Positions 5,402 through 5,439 of a stretch of 5,439 bases of DNA are shown here, piece by piece (the first letter of the stretch is position 1; each line of letters opens with the position of its first letter). The position numbers were made by a program, and so were the translations under genes. The stretch is taken from NCBI GenBank assembly GCA_002422745.1, contig DITH01000041.1, positions 1 through 5,439 of the forward strand, written 5' to 3'. The notes under the pieces are model-generated. The model was not told where the DNA came from and did no database searches. It saw nothing but the letters and a program-made list of their open reading frames with translations. The DNA comes from Alphaproteobacteria bacterium UBA6189. GTDB taxonomy: Bacteria; Pseudomonadota; Alphaproteobacteria; Rickettsiales; UBA3002.

Positions 5402-5439
5402 ATGGACCCGATCGCCAACAAAACCGAATTTTGCGCCCT
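5402..5439 (+). CDS. Possible start of a downstream gene (12 full codons, cut by window edge)
   Basis: The frame from ATG 5402 reads MDPIANKTEFCA and runs off the window without a stop. It is too short to identify. Support comes from its position 54 nt after the yqgE stop, the same strand, and the -10-like TATAAG exactly 6 nt upstream, which repeats the start architecture of two other genes here. It may equally be chance. Confidence 0.35.
   Translation, partial: MDPIANKTEFCA

Overview
The window reads as two pieces of DNA with different origins, joined near position 886-905. Positions 1 to about 900 carry an SD-led arginase gene on the minus strand (its 3' part is cut by the window edge), an intergenic array of GC-rich 39-nt repeats, and the last ~53 codons of an alpha/beta hydrolase on the minus strand. 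The repeat style (GCAAAGG / GCAGAGG / GCCAAGG words read through as spurious 'proteins') and the arginase subtype recall Chloroflexota and other large free-living soil or water bacteria, though the phylum is only an inference.

From about 886 to the end, the DNA looks like an alphaproteobacterium. Usg (PF06233-type) is essentially an alphaproteobacterial family, and the other genes fit: a type IV pilin/pseudopilin C-terminus, a glycosyltransferase, a YgfZ/CAF17-type folate-binding protein and YqgE/AlgH. All lie on the plus strand. The pilin has no N-terminal half and the hydrolase has no N-terminal part, and both break at the same spot on a 10-bp GC palindrome. This is what a chimeric assembly or amplification join would give; a real recombination event is the alternative.

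Layout: 1-383 arginase (-, partial); 384-744 intergenic, with the arginase promoter and six repeat units; 745-~903 hydrolase C-terminus (-); ~886-1326 pilin C-terminus (+); 1388-1660 usg; 1702-3744 a 680-residue protein made of two tandem GT4 glycosyltransferase units; 3737-4549 ygfZ, overlapping the previous gene by 8 nt; 4649-5347 yqgE with its own putative promoter; 5402-end a possible next gene.

The most interesting points are: (1) the tandem-duplicated glycosyltransferase, in which both halves keep the GT4 EX7E motif and both nucleotide-binding R/K positions; (2) three plus-strand starts (usg, the glycosyltransferase, and the 5402 ORF) that each have a -10-like hexamer exactly 6 nt before the ATG and no clear Shine-Dalgarno, a pattern expected for leaderless mRNAs; (3) the repeat array, in which each unit keeps its own variant of the submotif throughout; and (4) the abrupt join. 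I see no convincing new defence or mobile system here.
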